Shown here: positions 19,049 through 26,582 of the stretch, one piece after another | How the letters are laid out: each line of letters starts with the position of its first letter | How positions within the stretch are numbered: the stretch's first letter is position 1 | Assembly: GCF_016629665.1 (NCBI RefSeq) | Contig: NZ_JAEPRQ010000002.1 | Coordinates: forward strand, 62,001 to 126,000 | Reading direction: 5' to 3' | DNA length: 64,000 bases | Origin: Paracoccus caeni | GTDB lineage: Bacteria; Pseudomonadota; Alphaproteobacteria; Rhodobacterales; Rhodobacteraceae | Made by a program: the position numbers and the translations under genes | Notes under the pieces: generated by a model | Databases searched by the model: none | What the model saw: only the letters and a program-made list of their open reading frames with translations | Told to the model about the DNA's origin: nothing

Positions 19049-19335
19049 CGAGCAGAACGCTTTTAAGGTTTCCCTCTGGACAGCACGTTCTCCCCCGGCC
19101 TATATAGGCAGGGTTATGAACCGCGCCGCCAAGCGCGTTCATCATTTCGCCGCCCTTCCTCGCCAAAGGAAGGAACCTCGCCAAAGGTGTTGCGGCTATC
19201 ACGGTCCGGGTTGCTAAGCCCACGGACCACGCTACACTCATCAGGCCTACTAGATCAAGCACTTCCCTTCGGGGCGAATGCTTGCTTTGTGATGCCCATG
19301 GCGCAATCATCGGCATCTCAATCGGGGGCTGCGCG
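19049..19335. other. Gap with short repeats, no clear gene
   Basis: Together with the hairpin before it, this is the largest gene-free stretch of the island (18967-19335). It holds two near-tandem copies of CCTCGCCAAAGG (around 19153 and 19171) and a second TTGCTAAGCCCACG. Promoters for the minus-strand chain and the plus-strand genes must lie here; I see no convincing -35/-10 pair. Confidence 0.5.
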
Positions 19336-19539
19336 GTGTCCAGAATCACAGCTCGACTAAAATCCCTACTTCAGGCCAGTCGTGAGGCTGGGTTTTCGGT
19401 GCGATCTGCCGAGATCGAGGGCGATAGGATTACGATTGTTTTTGGAGAGCCTGAAAGCGCATTTAACCCGGTTGACTTCGTAGACTGGAGCCGCCCTCCA
19501 TCAAAGCGCTCGGCGAAGAAGATTCCAGAAACAAAGTGA
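19336..19539 (+). CDS. Small hypothetical island protein, 67 residues
   Basis: With GTG 19336 (GGGGGC upstream) the product begins SRITARLKSLLQASREAGF and has a beta-rich middle (EIEGDRITIVFGEP). This resembles a small protein type often found in alphaproteobacterial prophages (a resemblance from memory). An ATG at 19282 would add 18 residues without a ribosome site. Function unknown. Confidence 0.65.
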   Translation: MSRITARLKSLLQASREAGFSVRSAEIEGDRITIVFGEPESAFNPVDFVDWSRPPSKRSAKKIPETK

Positions 19540-19617
19540 GGTTGCACCAATGGTTAAATCTTCACCAGTCTGGGCATGCCTAATGCAGTACGTTGCCAGA
19601 AAACCAAAGGAATACCT

Positions 19618-19845
19618 ATGTATCGCCCTTTCCTCATCTTATCAGCGCTCGCCGTAGCGGCATGCGAACCTTCGTCACAGCAGTCCGCGTCTGCTAGCAT
19701 GGCCAACCCCGCGTCGGTCAACTGTGAAAGGATCGGCGGCCGCCTCGAAATCCGTAACAGCGCAGGCGGCCAGACCGGATACTGCCATCTGCCGGATGGC
19801 AACGTGGTCGAGGAATGGGAGTTGTTTCGGACGGGAGCAAAATGA
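19618..19845 (+). CDS. DUF333-like lipoprotein
   Basis: A 75-residue lipoprotein: signal peptide with lipobox AVAAC, then a short Ser/Ala linker and a domain that matches DUF333 (hemolysin-like YhoJ/YoaF type): NPASVNCERIGGRLEIRN then GQTGYCHLPDGNVVEEWELFR. The start ATG 19618 follows AAAGG. Function of the family is unknown; it is expected in the inner leaflet of the outer membrane. It overlaps the next ORF by ATGA. Confidence 0.8.
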   Translation: MYRPFLILSALAVAACEPSSQQSASASMANPASVNCERIGGRLEIRNSAGGQTGYCHLPDGNVVEEWELFRTGAK

Positions 19846-20057
19846 CCCGGAAGTCGCGAAGTATCACAGCAGTTGAGCGCGCCTATCTCGATTTGTTGCT
19901 AGACGTGCCCAGCGACTTCATGCGGACCGCGGCAGACCGGGAGGAAATCGCCGCCGGGTATGAGGCGAAGGCAGCTAAGTCCCATCCCGCGGTGGCGGAT
20001 TTGCTTAAACAAGCGGCACGGCGGGTGAGAGATAACGATCTTCCCCAGCCGGACTGA
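19842..20057 (+). CDS. Small hypothetical protein, 71 residues
   Basis: Starts MTRKSRSITAVERAYLD within the stop of the DUF333 lipoprotein gene (ATGA). Helical and charged, no membrane segment. No family recognised. The gene ends 65 bases before a strong terminator. Confidence 0.65.
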   Translation: MTRKSRSITAVERAYLDLLLDVPSDFMRTAADREEIAAGYEAKAAKSHPAVADLLKQAARRVRDNDLPQPD

Positions 20058-20122
20058 CGCTTCATGCTTGACACGCTTTAATGCCCCAACCTCTATAAAA
20101 GGCATCTACGCATATCTTGCTC

Positions 20123-20153
20123 GCCCCGCCTCATCTTCGGCGGGGCTTTTTTT
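20123..20153 (+). terminator. Intrinsic terminator of the DUF333 operon
   Basis: Stem GCCCCGCC/GGCGGGGC (20123-20130 with 20139-20146), loop of 8 bases, followed by seven T. It closes the plus-strand DUF333/71-residue operon. Confidence 0.9.
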
Positions 20154-20294
20154 GGAGCGGCAGCGTATCGCTCACCAGCAACCGCGTTAGTTTTTGAGCG
20201 AGAACAGCATGTTGACTCCGGCTACGACTTCCGAAAGTTTTAGTATGAGATATCCGGCCAAGGCGTGGGACGGATAGCCAAGCTAGGAATTGCG

Positions 20295-20492
20295 ATGCCA
20301 GATGCCGTTTCCCGCCTAGAGCAAGAGCTTCAGATCAGGCAGCGGACCGTTCTTTTCCTCGTATCGGAGTACGTTTCGCGAAACCCGGCTGAGCGTTCGA
20401 GGATCATCGCCTTTTTGGAAGAGTTGCTTCCTGACATGGACGAGGCAGCCGCGCAGATCGCGCGAGAAATATTGCACGACCTGAAAGTCTAA
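20295..20492 (+). CDS. Small hypothetical protein, 65 residues
   Basis: Begins MPDAVSRLEQELQIRQRTVLF; an alternative GTG at 20265 would add ten residues. The AGGA site favours 20295. Almost entirely helical, with likely helices 5-18, 20-40 and 43-63. No family recognised. It lies alone after the terminator. Confidence 0.55.
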   Translation: MPDAVSRLEQELQIRQRTVLFLVSEYVSRNPAERSRIIAFLEELLPDMDEAAAQIAREILHDLKV

Positions 20493-20560
20493 CCAAGCCG
20501 ACTAGTGGTGCGACGGGAGTTCGTGACAGTAAAGGGTTGAGCAACCCGCACCTCTGAACG

Positions 20561-20773
20561 CTATCCAAACTTTGCACCGGATGCCCCGATCCGTTGCTGA
20601 ACTTCAATGTAACTCTCGGTGACGGCCAGTAAATGCGTGCCGTGCTGATACGGGTTATCTAGCAGTATCTCCGCCCCTTCGCCTTTTTGCTCTAGGTAGA
20701 TGATATGCTCGACGCTGACGGTGACTTTTTGGCCTGGCATATTGAACGTCAGCCGGGTGAGTTCGATGAACAT
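20561..20773 (-). CDS. FlbD-like small protein, copy A
   Basis: A 70-residue protein: MFIELTRLTF, then VEHIIYLEQ, AEILLDN and VTESYIEVQQ. The layout (LTRL start, xxxIxxIE strand, then a G-x-V-x-ES-xx-V end) recalls the FlbD/YlzI family of flagellar-cluster proteins. It shares VEHI, EI-L and VTE-Y with copy B next to it. The function here is not known; no flagellar genes are in the window. Confidence 0.6.
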   Translation of the reverse strand: MFIELTRLTFNMPGQKVTVSVEHIIYLEQKGEGAEILLDNPYQHGTHLLAVTESYIEVQQRIGASGAKFG

Positions 20774-20782
20774 ATATCGTCC

Positions 20783-21004
20783 TTATGTGGGGTTGGGGGA
20801 AGCGAACCTGACGCCGAGATGACCGAGGTCATTGACGATAACCATGTATGGCTCGGTCACGTTGACGATTGTGCCGTCGGAAAGTTTGATTTCGGTACCT
20901 GCATCATCAGCCACCTCGCGAACCGACACGATGTGCTCGACCGCCAAGGCTATTCGGCTCGGCTCGCGACCGGGTTCATTGAGATGAAGAATCATGAAAG
21001 CCAC
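20783..21004 (-). CDS. FlbD-like small protein, copy B
   Basis: A 73-residue paralogue of copy A, 9 bases upstream of it on the same strand. Common features: VEHIVSVRE, TEIKLSDG and VNVTEPYMVIVNDLG. They look like a tandem duplication that has diverged. Presence in a mobile island is the odd part. Same reservations on family as for copy A. Confidence 0.6.
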   Translation of the reverse strand: MAFMILHLNEPGREPSRIALAVEHIVSVREVADDAGTEIKLSDGTIVNVTEPYMVIVNDLGHLGVRFASPNPT

Positions 21005-21263
21005 GCGCCGTCTCCCGTATCAGTGGAAGCGGCTACGGTAGGCACATCGAAGCATCGGGGCAATCGCTATCGGACGGGTTCGAGAGCTTAGGTTCTATCC
21101 CACGTCGGTCAGGTTGAAAATTCAGAAATCGTCCCCATATAAGTTCGGCTACGTTGTTTCCAACCGCACCCTGTCTCCTTGATCTTGGCTTCAGTTTGCT
21201 ACTCGAACTGACCTGCCGAACCGCTGCATCCTGCGAGCGGCCCTAACTTAAGGAGACCTCACG

Positions 21264-21470
21264 ATGGCCAATGGCACCGTGAAATGGTTCAACGCAACAA
21301 AAGGTTTTGGTTTTATCGCACCAGAAAGCGGATCAAAGGACGTCTTCCTGCACGTCTCAGCTCTTGATCGCGCTGGAATTCAACAAATTTCTGATGGTCA
21401 GGCGGTCTCGTTCGAAGTCGAGCGCGGACGCGATGGCAGAGAGTCGGCGATTAATCTGGCGTTTGCCTAG
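21264..21470 (+). CDS. cspA: Cold-shock protein (CspA family)
   Basis: Single-stranded RNA/DNA-binding CSD-fold protein of 68 residues with RNP1 KGFGFI and RNP2 VFLHVS. AAGGAG precedes the ATG. An approximately 250-base leader (21005-21263) with no other gene precedes it, as expected for a structured Csp 5' UTR. It lies inside the island, and its immediate downstream gene has a TTG start with its own ribosome site. Confidence 0.97.
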   Translation: MANGTVKWFNATKGFGFIAPESGSKDVFLHVSALDRAGIQQISDGQAVSFEVERGRDGRESAINLAFA

Positions 21471-21529
21471 AATTTGGCGCCACGGGTCCGGCCCTGTCTG
21501 GGTCGGACTGTAACTGAAGGAGCAAGATC

Positions 21530-21724
21530 TTGGTATCAAAAGCAGCTGCCGAAGCGCTATTTAAAACGACCAAACCGGATACTCCTTGGGACCGGACGAA
21601 TGACACTGCGAGACAGATTATCTCCGACGAGGTGAGCCTTCGCGACGCAAATGTCCGCCGATTGCGTGAACTTCGGGCCGCTCAGTCTGTCATCGCCCCT
21701 GCAGTGACTAAGAAGAAAAAATAA
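21530..21724 (+). CDS. Small basic hypothetical protein, 64 residues (TTG start)
   Basis: AAGGAG lies 7 bases before TTG 21530, so the TTG is a supported start. The product is helical and ends in a run of lysines (TKKKK). Location 59 bases after cspA suggests a joint transcript. No family recognised; it could act as a nucleic-acid binding protein, but only the charge supports that. Confidence 0.6.
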   Translation: MVSKAAAEALFKTTKPDTPWDRTNDTARQIISDEVSLRDANVRRLRELRAAQSVIAPAVTKKKK

Positions 21725-21784
21725 ATTGGCGTCAGCTTTCCGATTCCTTGGGTAATCTTGCCTCATCGTCAATTGGGAGACAGC

Positions 21785-21943
21785 ATGATGGTTGAAATCA
21801 TCGATCTCGAAGCTCGTAAAGCCTACGGGACGATTTACGAGGCGATCATCGAAGCCAGCAAAGAGCTTGGCATAGATGAGCCAGGTGCGATCACCATAGC
21901 GGTGCGAACTCTCGAGATCCTGCAAGCGCGCGGAAGACGATGA
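21785..21943 (+). CDS. Small hypothetical protein, 52 residues
   Basis: Starts MMVEIIDLEARKAYGT, with GGGAGAC upstream. One predicted helix bundle; ends ARGRR. It overlaps the next ORF by ATGA (21940-21943). No recognised family. Confidence 0.6.
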   Translation: MMVEIIDLEARKAYGTIYEAIIEASKELGIDEPGAITIAVRTLEILQARGRR

Positions 21944-22119
21944 AAGCGCCGAGAGATATGACGAAAGCGCGGGCTTTATCGGATGAGGAAGTCTACCTCA
22001 CAATTCTCGATAACTGCTCGGCAATGGGCGTCGAGATGACCAAGGCACAGGAAATGGCGCATCGCGCAGTTGCAAACCGCCGAGCAGCCCTTAAGCCATT
22101 GATCCGAACGGCTAGATGA
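21940..22119 (+). CDS. Small hypothetical protein, 59 residues
   Basis: Overlaps the stop of the 52-residue ORF by ATGA. The product begins MKAPRDMTKARALS and ends KPLIRTAR; basic (many K/R), helical. Too short for standard ORF cut-offs but the overlap and composition support it. Unknown function. Confidence 0.55.
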   Translation: MKAPRDMTKARALSDEEVYLTILDNCSAMGVEMTKAQEMAHRAVANRRAALKPLIRTAR

Positions 22120-22157
22120 CGCCGCATGGGTGCTTAATGTACTTCAACATACCCTCG

Positions 22158-24143
22158 TCAGCCAAACGTCATATCATCGGCCAAGGCCGCAATCGTGATA
22201 TTCTTGACTGTCAGGATGTCGCCGCCGCCGAAATCAAACACGACATCCTTGCCGACCTGTTCCGCGTGGGTCCGCGCTTGCCCAAAATTACGAATGCCGT
22301 TGGAGAGTGCGATCGTATCAACGTTGTCTTCAAAATCGGTGATCACGTCGCGATCAAAACCCTTGGTGAAGACAAATGTATCCGCACCGCCACCGCCAGA
22401 AAGCGTATCATTGCCGGTGCCGCCACGAAGCATGTCGTTGCCCTGATTGCCAAAGAGCCGATCATGTCCCGCGTCTCCGAACAAACGATCATGCCCCGCT
22501 CCACCTGAGAGAGAGTCGTTGCCTGATCCGCCATAAAGTGTGTCATTACCAGCGTCACCGCGAATGTGGTCGCGGCCAGCGTCACCGGCAAGGTAGTCTC
22601 TGCCTACCCCTCCTTCCAAACGATCGTTGCCGGTGCCGCCTACGATCCTGTCATCACCTGCACCGCCATAGATAGTGTCATCTCCTGCGCCGCCGCGCAG
22701 GCTGTCATGTCCATTGTCGCCCCCGATCAGGTCATTGCCATCGCCGCCGGACACAACGTCATGCCCATTCCCGCCCCATAGGCGATCATCTCCTCTATCG
22801 CCAAAAATGGTATCGTTGCCGCCATTACCCTTTATGCGATCATCGACATAAGTTCCCTTGATTGCGTTGCCAGCCGCGCTGCCTTCAAAGACGGGCAGCA
22901 TCAGTGCGCGAGAAGTGATAACGACATCATCATCGTGCGCATAGGCCAGTTCGGCCTGAAACGTGGAGACGATCCGGCCCTGATGGTTGATCAGCGTGTT
23001 GCCCGATCCCATGCTTTCATAGGGGTCGCCCTCGCTGATCTTGAACGATCCGGTCAGCGCCCGCCCGTTGGTTCCGAATACCCGGCCATAAAGAACCCCA
23101 CCGTCGTATCTGTCATCAATCGCATCGGGAATCTGGTGAAAATAGGTTACCAACGTCCGGCCCGCGCCAAGATCGACTACATCTTGTAAGTGCTGTTCGC
23201 CACTGCGGCGGTCAGAATTCACCATCACGGCCGAGGTTGCGCCCGATCCGGTCCGGTCAAGCAGGCGGAAATAGACATCGGTATTACTGCCGGTGTCTTC
23301 CTCTTCCCGGTTCCACGCCAACGCATAGCCGCCGATTGAGCGACCGGCAATTTCGCTGCCGCTTTGTTCAAGCCCGAAACGCGAATCTGCATCGCGGATC
23401 AGTGGTGCCACCGCCTTTGCAGCGCCAACAGCGCGACCGTCTGCGGTGAAGGCCTGCGTCCAAACCGCATAGCCTTGCAGATCACCCTGCTTCGTTTTCT
23501 GGTGCCAACTGACCGCATAGCCACCACCGGCAGAAGCCGCGATTGAAGGGGAAATAAATCCGGGGCCAGTTAGCGGGCTGATACCGACCTCTGCATCATC
23601 GACCAGCCGAACCGCCCTCCCGATCTGCTCGCCATTGGCGTTGTGGCGATAGGCGAGGATATCATAATCACCAGGGCTTTCATAGCGCGCAACCAGCGTG
23701 ATCGACTGTCCATTCTTCAGGGTGACGATATCAACTGTGTGGTGATCATTCGTCGTGTTCGGCGTCAACTGCTTGGCCGGTCCGATTTCCGTGCCATTGG
23801 CCCTGAAAAATTTGATGTAGCTGTCGTAGTTTCCATCGTCGGTGCCATCGATTGCAGACGGACCTTTGCTCTGGAAGATCACTGCAAAGTTCCCGTTAGA
23901 AAACGTAGTCCCTGCGGGAGAACTCTGCACATCATCCGTCAGGTTGGGAATACGCGAGTCGGTATCCGACGCACCGCTGAGATCGCTCGCCCAGACACGG
24001 CCATAGACACCGAAGGTGCCTGAAGCGCCGGGATCGGGATAAAGATCCTCCCAAAGGCCAAGAATATTCCCATCCCTCATAGTAAAAATGTACGGATCCC
24101 ACTGGGCACTTTTACGATTGGCGGACAGGATATAGCTTGGCAT
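22158..24143 (-). CDS. RTX-type calcium-binding secreted protein
   Basis: A 661-residue acidic protein. Residues 1-425 form a beta-rich, propeller-like or lectin-like region of repeated 'G.YAVSW..D..V' segments, with no recognised catalytic motif. Residues 441-584 contain sixteen consecutive nonapeptides of the RTX form GGxGxDxLx (for example AGNDTLYGG, SGNDSLSGG). The C-terminus (DILTVKNITIAALADDMTF) resembles a type I secretion signal. Export by a TolC-type system is inferred; no transporter lies nearby. It lies on the minus strand, in the island's right half. The nonapeptides make this DNA repetitive. Confidence 0.92.
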   Translation of the reverse strand: MPSYILSANRKSAQWDPYIFTMRDGNILGLWEDLYPDPGASGTFGVYGRVWASDLSGASDTDSRIPNLTDDVQSSPAGTTFSNGNFAVIFQSKGPSAIDGTDDGNYDSYIKFFRANGTEIGPAKQLTPNTTNDHHTVDIVTLKNGQSITLVARYESPGDYDILAYRHNANGEQIGRAVRLVDDAEVGISPLTGPGFISPSIAASAGGGYAVSWHQKTKQGDLQGYAVWTQAFTADGRAVGAAKAVAPLIRDADSRFGLEQSGSEIAGRSIGGYALAWNREEEDTGSNTDVYFRLLDRTGSGATSAVMVNSDRRSGEQHLQDVVDLGAGRTLVTYFHQIPDAIDDRYDGGVLYGRVFGTNGRALTGSFKISEGDPYESMGSGNTLINHQGRIVSTFQAELAYAHDDDVVITSRALMLPVFEGSAAGNAIKGTYVDDRIKGNGGNDTIFGDRGDDRLWGGNGHDVVSGGDGNDLIGGDNGHDSLRGGAGDDTIYGGAGDDRIVGGTGNDRLEGGVGRDYLAGDAGRDHIRGDAGNDTLYGGSGNDSLSGGAGHDRLFGDAGHDRLFGNQGNDMLRGGTGNDTLSGGGGADTFVFTKGFDRDVITDFEDNVDTIALSNGIRNFGQARTHAEQVGKDVVFDFGGGDILTVKNITIAALADDMTFG

Positions 24144-24265
24144 CGGTAATTCTCTCGTTCGACAGGCGACGCGCTATTAGGGCCGAGATCGGCAAATTTG
24201 GCAATTATGGAGTTTTCCGACGGCGTTGATCCGCTAGCCTAATCAACGCTACGGCGTGATCGGGT

Positions 24266-24430
24266 TTAAAGACCGGCCAGCGCATCCACCGCTGGGCCGC
24301 TCTGAGCTCCGGATATCACCCCGGTCCAAGCTGTCGTGATCAGCGCCTGCACCGGCGCGGCAACGACGATCTTGTTGGTCGGCAACGCACTGGCGGTTCG
24401 CAGGAATGGCTTCGAGCCATTTTCAGTCAC
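24266..24430 (-). CDS. Small hypothetical protein, 54 residues
   Basis: GTG 24430 directly abuts the stop of the 136-residue secreted protein gene, with GAGGAG 5 bases upstream. Product contains TNKIVVAAPVQALITTAWTG, a moderately hydrophobic stretch that could be a single membrane segment. No recognised family. It may be a fragment of a larger phage-type gene. Confidence 0.4.
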   Translation of the reverse strand: MTENGSKPFLRTASALPTNKIVVAAPVQALITTAWTGVISGAQSGPAVDALAGL

Positions 24431-24841
24431 TCACTCCTCAAGAACTTCCCCTCCGAGTTCCTTGAGATGCCCGACCATAGCACGGGCGGCACCCGCGTGT
24501 TGAGCACAGCCTTCTGGACCGGCAATCTCTAACATTGCTGGATTCACGTACATGGAAAAATAAATTTCCGTGCTGACCCCCAGTTGCTCAGCCACAGTTT
24601 GGGCAGTTCCTGCGATAAGCGCGGCATCACCGTGTGTCACATCCGAAAGCTTACAATTGGTCGCTACGAGATTAGCCAGCACGAGTTCATGTAACGTTGC
24701 CTCGGTCGAAATTGGAGCGAGCGCTGCGACCGGTGGCGTGCGAATTATCGAGGTTTCCGCTAAAACCGGCGTGTTCGTCACGATGAGAAGGCCGAGAGCG
24801 GCAAATCGTGTTAGGTTCGACCCGGTGAGGTTTCTCGTCAT
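24431..24841 (-). CDS. Secreted hypothetical protein, 136 residues
   Basis: Start ATG 24841 follows GGAGCG. A signal peptide ends PVLAET (about residue 29). The mature part has two cysteines (NCKL, GCAQH) that may form a disulfide, and a helical pattern. Function unknown. It lies upstream of the 54-residue ORF, with no gap. Confidence 0.65.
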   Translation of the reverse strand: MTRNLTGSNLTRFAALGLLIVTNTPVLAETSIIRTPPVAALAPISTEATLHELVLANLVATNCKLSDVTHGDAALIAGTAQTVAEQLGVSTEIYFSMYVNPAMLEIAGPEGCAQHAGAARAMVGHLKELGGEVLEE

Positions 24842-25108
24842 CGTCGCTCCAGTCGCGAAGGGAAATTTAGAAGCCATGCGCATTTCCGCAGAGTTTCTAA
24901 TGTTGTCCCCTTAGGAACGCCAGTCCTTCAAAGATTACCTTCAGTGGCCCGCCCCCGGTTCAAAGCCGAGGGTGGTTCGAAATTGTCGGCGGGGGTCAAA
25001 CCGCCCCTGCCCGCCTGAGCGCCCCGGCCAGCGCATATTTGCCGACCGGTCAAACGCCCGGTGTTCGCTTTGACCCATCCTGATAAAACGAATGCAGGAG
25101 GTAGCGAT

Positions 25109-25228
25109 ATGAAACTATTGAGTTTATCCGTTGTTCTTTCGATGATGTGCGTTGGCGCGCCTGTTTTCGCACAGGCTCAAGATGCAGATGTCATCGACGG
25201 CTATTCGTCGAACACCGCGCTGGTCTGA
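25109..25228 (+). pseudogene. 5' remnant of a secreted-protein gene
   Basis: A 39-codon ORF with an ideal AGGAGG site. Residues 1-22 form a signal peptide ending VFAQAQ, but the frame then runs into sequence that is the antisense of a helicase fragment (from about 25200) and stops. I read it as the 5' end of a small periplasmic protein gene cut by a deletion. Confidence 0.6.
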
Positions 25229-25344
25229 TCCACCAATGCCACGCGGTCCACGATGAACAGCGCATAGCTGCCCTTGCGGTCGGCCTCTCGTAGCAAGTGC
25301 GCTGATGTCAGCGTCTTCCCGGCGCCAGTTCCGGCCAAGCTTGC
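25201..25344 (-). pseudogene. DEAD/DEAH helicase fragment
   Basis: In a frame different from the integrase fragment, the minus strand encodes GTGAGKT (Walker A) followed by LFIVDRVALVDQTSAVFDE, the motif Ia region of superfamily II helicases. It begins without a start codon at about 25343 and ends at TAG 25201. The rest of the helicase is absent. Confidence 0.7.
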
Positions 25345-25594
25345 GATTATCGAAGGCGACGGCGCGTGCTTCAGCCAGCGTCACGAAATCGGGACTTCCA
25401 AGCCCCAGTTCAGTGCGCTTTCCGTTTATCACGATGCGCTGGACCCAGAACCGACCGCCCGTCTTATCCACTCGAAGGAAAAGACCGTGGCCGTCAAAAT
25501 ACTTGCCCGGTTCGGTGACTGTCTGCACCATACGGGCTGTCAGAGCCTTTGCTGGTTTGCGCAAGGGATATAAACCTTTCTTTCCGCCAAACAT
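25337..25594 (-). pseudogene. Tyrosine-integrase N-terminal (arm-binding) fragment
   Basis: Encodes the arm-DNA-binding domain of a P4-type integrase (DUF4102): PGKYFDGHGLFLRV, then WVQRIVINGKRTELGLG and LAEARAVAFDNRKL. The typical core and catalytic domains (R...HxxR...Y) are missing; the frame leaves homology at about 25340 and joins the helicase fragment. The gene reads inward from attR, 128 bases away, the usual layout for tRNA islands. Confidence 0.85.
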
Positions 25595-25721
25595 TCCCCC
25601 AGACGGAACGGGAACCACAGGAACAATAGCGGAACACGCAGGAATCACGCAAGTTAAAAATCACCAGCAAAATAAGGGCTATCGAGCACTTACAAGAACA
25701 TGGTGGAATTGGCGAAGGCTG

Positions 25722-25736
25722 CCACCCTCTCCGCCA
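25722..25736. repeat. Right attachment site (attR) of the island
   Basis: Exact copy of the 15-base tRNA-Ser 3' end at 17329-17343. It is embedded in non-tRNA sequence, so only the attachment core was copied. Confidence 0.9.
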
Positions 25737-25947
25737 TTTTCTTCAAATCCACACCGGTTAACCGATTGAGACGGTTATATCGCTGTTTTTGGTGCCAGAT
25801 TCACGTCCAATCAGCCATTCAGTACATCTTACAGTATATCCTAAGTTGCGCTGCTTAATGGCGAATTTTAGCTACATTTGGTGCATGGTCGAATCTGCCA
25901 AGCCCGCCCTTTAAGGTTCGATCCACCTCCCATAGATGCATGGCGCC

Positions 25948-26451
25948 CTAAAATCGCATGCCGACGCTGAAGCTGACCTCTTCGCTGCCGATGCCAAAGC
26001 TTGCTGCGCCGAAGCTGAAGCCGATCAGCGCGCCGGTCATCACCTGCGGCACCGTATGCTCGCCGGCATGGACCCTGCTCCAGCCGGTCGCGCCCGCAGC
26101 GCCATAAAGGGCGGCACCGGCTGCGCGGTCATCGGCGAAGCATTTGCCCGCCAGATCGGAAGCGCCAAAGAACGCAGCTGCCGTGTGACCCGACGGGAAG
26201 CCTTTCCCCTCGCCGGAAGGGCGCGCAGAAATCGGGCTGCCGTCGAAATATTCCTTCATCCCCCAGACCACCGCCGCCTGTAGAATCCCGCGGACGGCGA
26301 AATCTTCGAGCCTGCCGTCACGCTCGGCACAGACGGCGGCGGCAAGCGGCAGGCCGTATTTCATCGCCGTGCCGAAACTCTCGAAGGGATCGGCGCTGGC
26401 GGGGGCAGCTATCGAGGCCACCAGAAGAAAGGCCGAAAGTTTATCAATCAT
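25948..26451 (-). CDS. PAP2-superfamily protein, secreted
   Basis: A 167-residue protein with signal peptide (MIDKLSAFLLVASIAAPASA). Carries parts of the PAP2 phosphatase signature: K-x-n-RPSGEGKGF, then PSGHTA and SRVHAGEHTV. In the third motif (SRx5Hx3D) the final aspartate is glutamine (HTVPQ), so catalysis may be changed. It may hydrolyse phospholipid or isoprenoid pyrophosphates, but the missing residue makes this unsure. First core gene right of the island. Confidence 0.75.
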   Translation of the reverse strand: MIDKLSAFLLVASIAAPASADPFESFGTAMKYGLPLAAAVCAERDGRLEDFAVRGILQAAVVWGMKEYFDGSPISARPSGEGKGFPSGHTAAAFFGASDLAGKCFADDRAAGAALYGAAGATGWSRVHAGEHTVPQVMTGALIGFSFGAASFGIGSEEVSFSVGMRF

Positions 26452-26582
26452 GAAGCGACCGTGCGTTGTCGGTGTACGGGCTGTGTATGCCCCGTGCCTG
26501 ATCTGTGTACGCGGATCACAGGCAAAATCCCAGCATTTGCTGACATAAATCACCAAGACAGCGTGAAACGGCATCCGCCCCG

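Larger units (their letters stand above)
17329..25736. mobile_element. Degraded genomic island inserted in tRNA-Ser
   Basis: An 8.4-kb segment bounded by a 15-base direct repeat (CCACCCTCTCCGCCA at 17329-17343 and 25722-25736), the left copy being the tRNA-Ser 3' end. Next to the right copy, and reading inward, is the N-terminal arm domain of a tyrosine integrase, broken and joined to a helicase fragment. The interior has small, more AT-rich genes with phage or plasmid character and few core-type functions. Without an intact integrase the island should be immobile by itself. I infer integration by tRNA-targeted site-specific recombination followed by internal deletion. Confidence 0.9.

Noticed and set aside
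18993..19349. 118-residue minus-strand ORF in the island gap
   Set aside because: No ribosome site, overlaps the leader hairpin and the GTG start of the neighbour; more likely a chance frame.
20209..20277. 22-codon ORF upstream of the 65-residue gene
   Set aside because: Weak ribosome site, no conservation that I can judge; not called.
22380..22830. CRISPR-like periodic sequence
   Set aside because: 27-base periodicity is the RTX nonapeptide coding pattern; variable bases are at codon positions and there are no spacers.
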